Assembly: GCA_021821235.1 (NCBI GenBank)
Contig: JAKACS010000211.1
Coordinates: forward strand, 1 to 6,083
Direction of reading: 5' to 3'
Source: Bacillota bacterium
GTDB lineage: Bacteria; Bacillota; Bacilli; Bacillales_B; DSM-18226
Length of the DNA stretch: 6,083 nucleotides
Below, piece after piece: positions 5,886 to 6,083 of the stretch (position 1 is its first letter; every line of letters starts with the position of its first letter). A program made the translations under genes and the position numbers. The notes under the pieces are model-generated. The model searched no databases. It was given only the letters and a program-made list of their open reading frames with translations, and was not told the DNA's origin.

Positions 5886-6083
5886 TCACTCCTTCGTTGT
5901 TTCAAAAATTTCTTGGATATGGATCGTATTGAGAATGGAAATTCGTTCAATTAGCAGGGCGCGCCCTAATCGTAGTGCATGCTTCTTTGCTGCCAGCTTC
6001 TTTTCTTTGTCCGCAATTCCATCCAAATCGGCTACATGGGCAAGACCGATTGTGCGGCGGATGATTTCACAGCCGGCAAATCC
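5886..6083 (-). CDS. mtnK: Methylthioribose kinase MtnK, C-terminal fragment (5' end outside the window)
   Basis: Sixty-five residues are visible, open to the right edge and ending with TGA at 5888-5886. The fragment reads [20 protein letters not shown], then a charged stretch ([20 protein letters not shown]), then [11 protein letters not shown]. This matches the C-terminal end of MtnK, which phosphorylates methylthioribose with ATP to give the MtnA substrate. The kinase active site lies beyond the window, so the call rests on the tail sequence and on its position just before mtnA, as in the Bacillus mtnKA operon. Its last codons contain the mtnA ribosome binding site. Regulation by an S-box (SAM) riboswitch would be expected upstream from family knowledge but cannot be seen here. 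Confidence 0.85.
   Translation of the reverse strand, partial: GFAGCEIIRRTIGLAHVADLDGIADKEKKLAAKKHALRLGRALLIERISILNTIHIQEIFETTKE

Noticed and set aside
5956..5970. GGGCGCGCCC palindrome within the mtnK tail
   Set aside because: It lies in coding sequence (Gly-Arg-Ala-Leu) and is explained by codons; nothing suggests a regulatory site.

Overview
The window looks like chromosomal DNA from a low-to-moderate GC Firmicute of the family Bacillaceae, perhaps near the thermophilic Geobacillus/Parageobacillus group. Four things suggest this: strong AGGAGG-type ribosome binding sites, sigma-A-like promoters with TGn extensions, a perfect CIRCE operator, and MtnA and HtpG proteins that read much like the Bacillus ones. 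The genus is inference; no rRNA or other decisive marker is present.

Layout. At the left edge is the 3' end of a + strand adhE (aldehyde-alcohol dehydrogenase) with its own terminator. A short gap follows, holding a possible decayed ORF and then a TTGACA promoter and a perfect CIRCE element, which drive htpG (Hsp90 chaperone, 812-2689) and end at a hairpin. After about 220 bp without a recognised gene come two small + strand genes: a hotdog-fold thioesterase (2965-3456) and a CxxC glutaredoxin/NrdH-like protein (3554-3790). The second has its own promoter. Tandem hairpins follow, the second a perfect 18-bp stem with a T-run.

From 3870 to 4797 the content changes to a phage-like pair. A minus-strand gene for a 107-residue protein resembles the BC1872/phage ABA-sandwich type. 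Divergent from it is a + strand HEIGH-motif zinc peptidase gene broken by two in-frame stop codons. The AT-rich divergent region between them carries a 12-bp sequence repeated exactly 30 bp apart. I read this block as a small decayed remnant of a mobile element.

The right end returns to housekeeping DNA on the minus strand: mtnA (methylthioribose-1-phosphate isomerase) preceded in the same operon by the 3' end of mtnK (methylthioribose kinase). These are consecutive steps of methionine salvage. Any S-box riboswitch for this operon would lie beyond the right edge.

I found no CRISPR array, tRNA, rRNA or intact insertion sequence, and no convincing new multi-gene system. The items most worth a second look are the CIRCE site on htpG, which differs from the B. 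subtilis pattern, and the degraded HEIGH-peptidase/phage-like pair with its repeated operator-like sequence.
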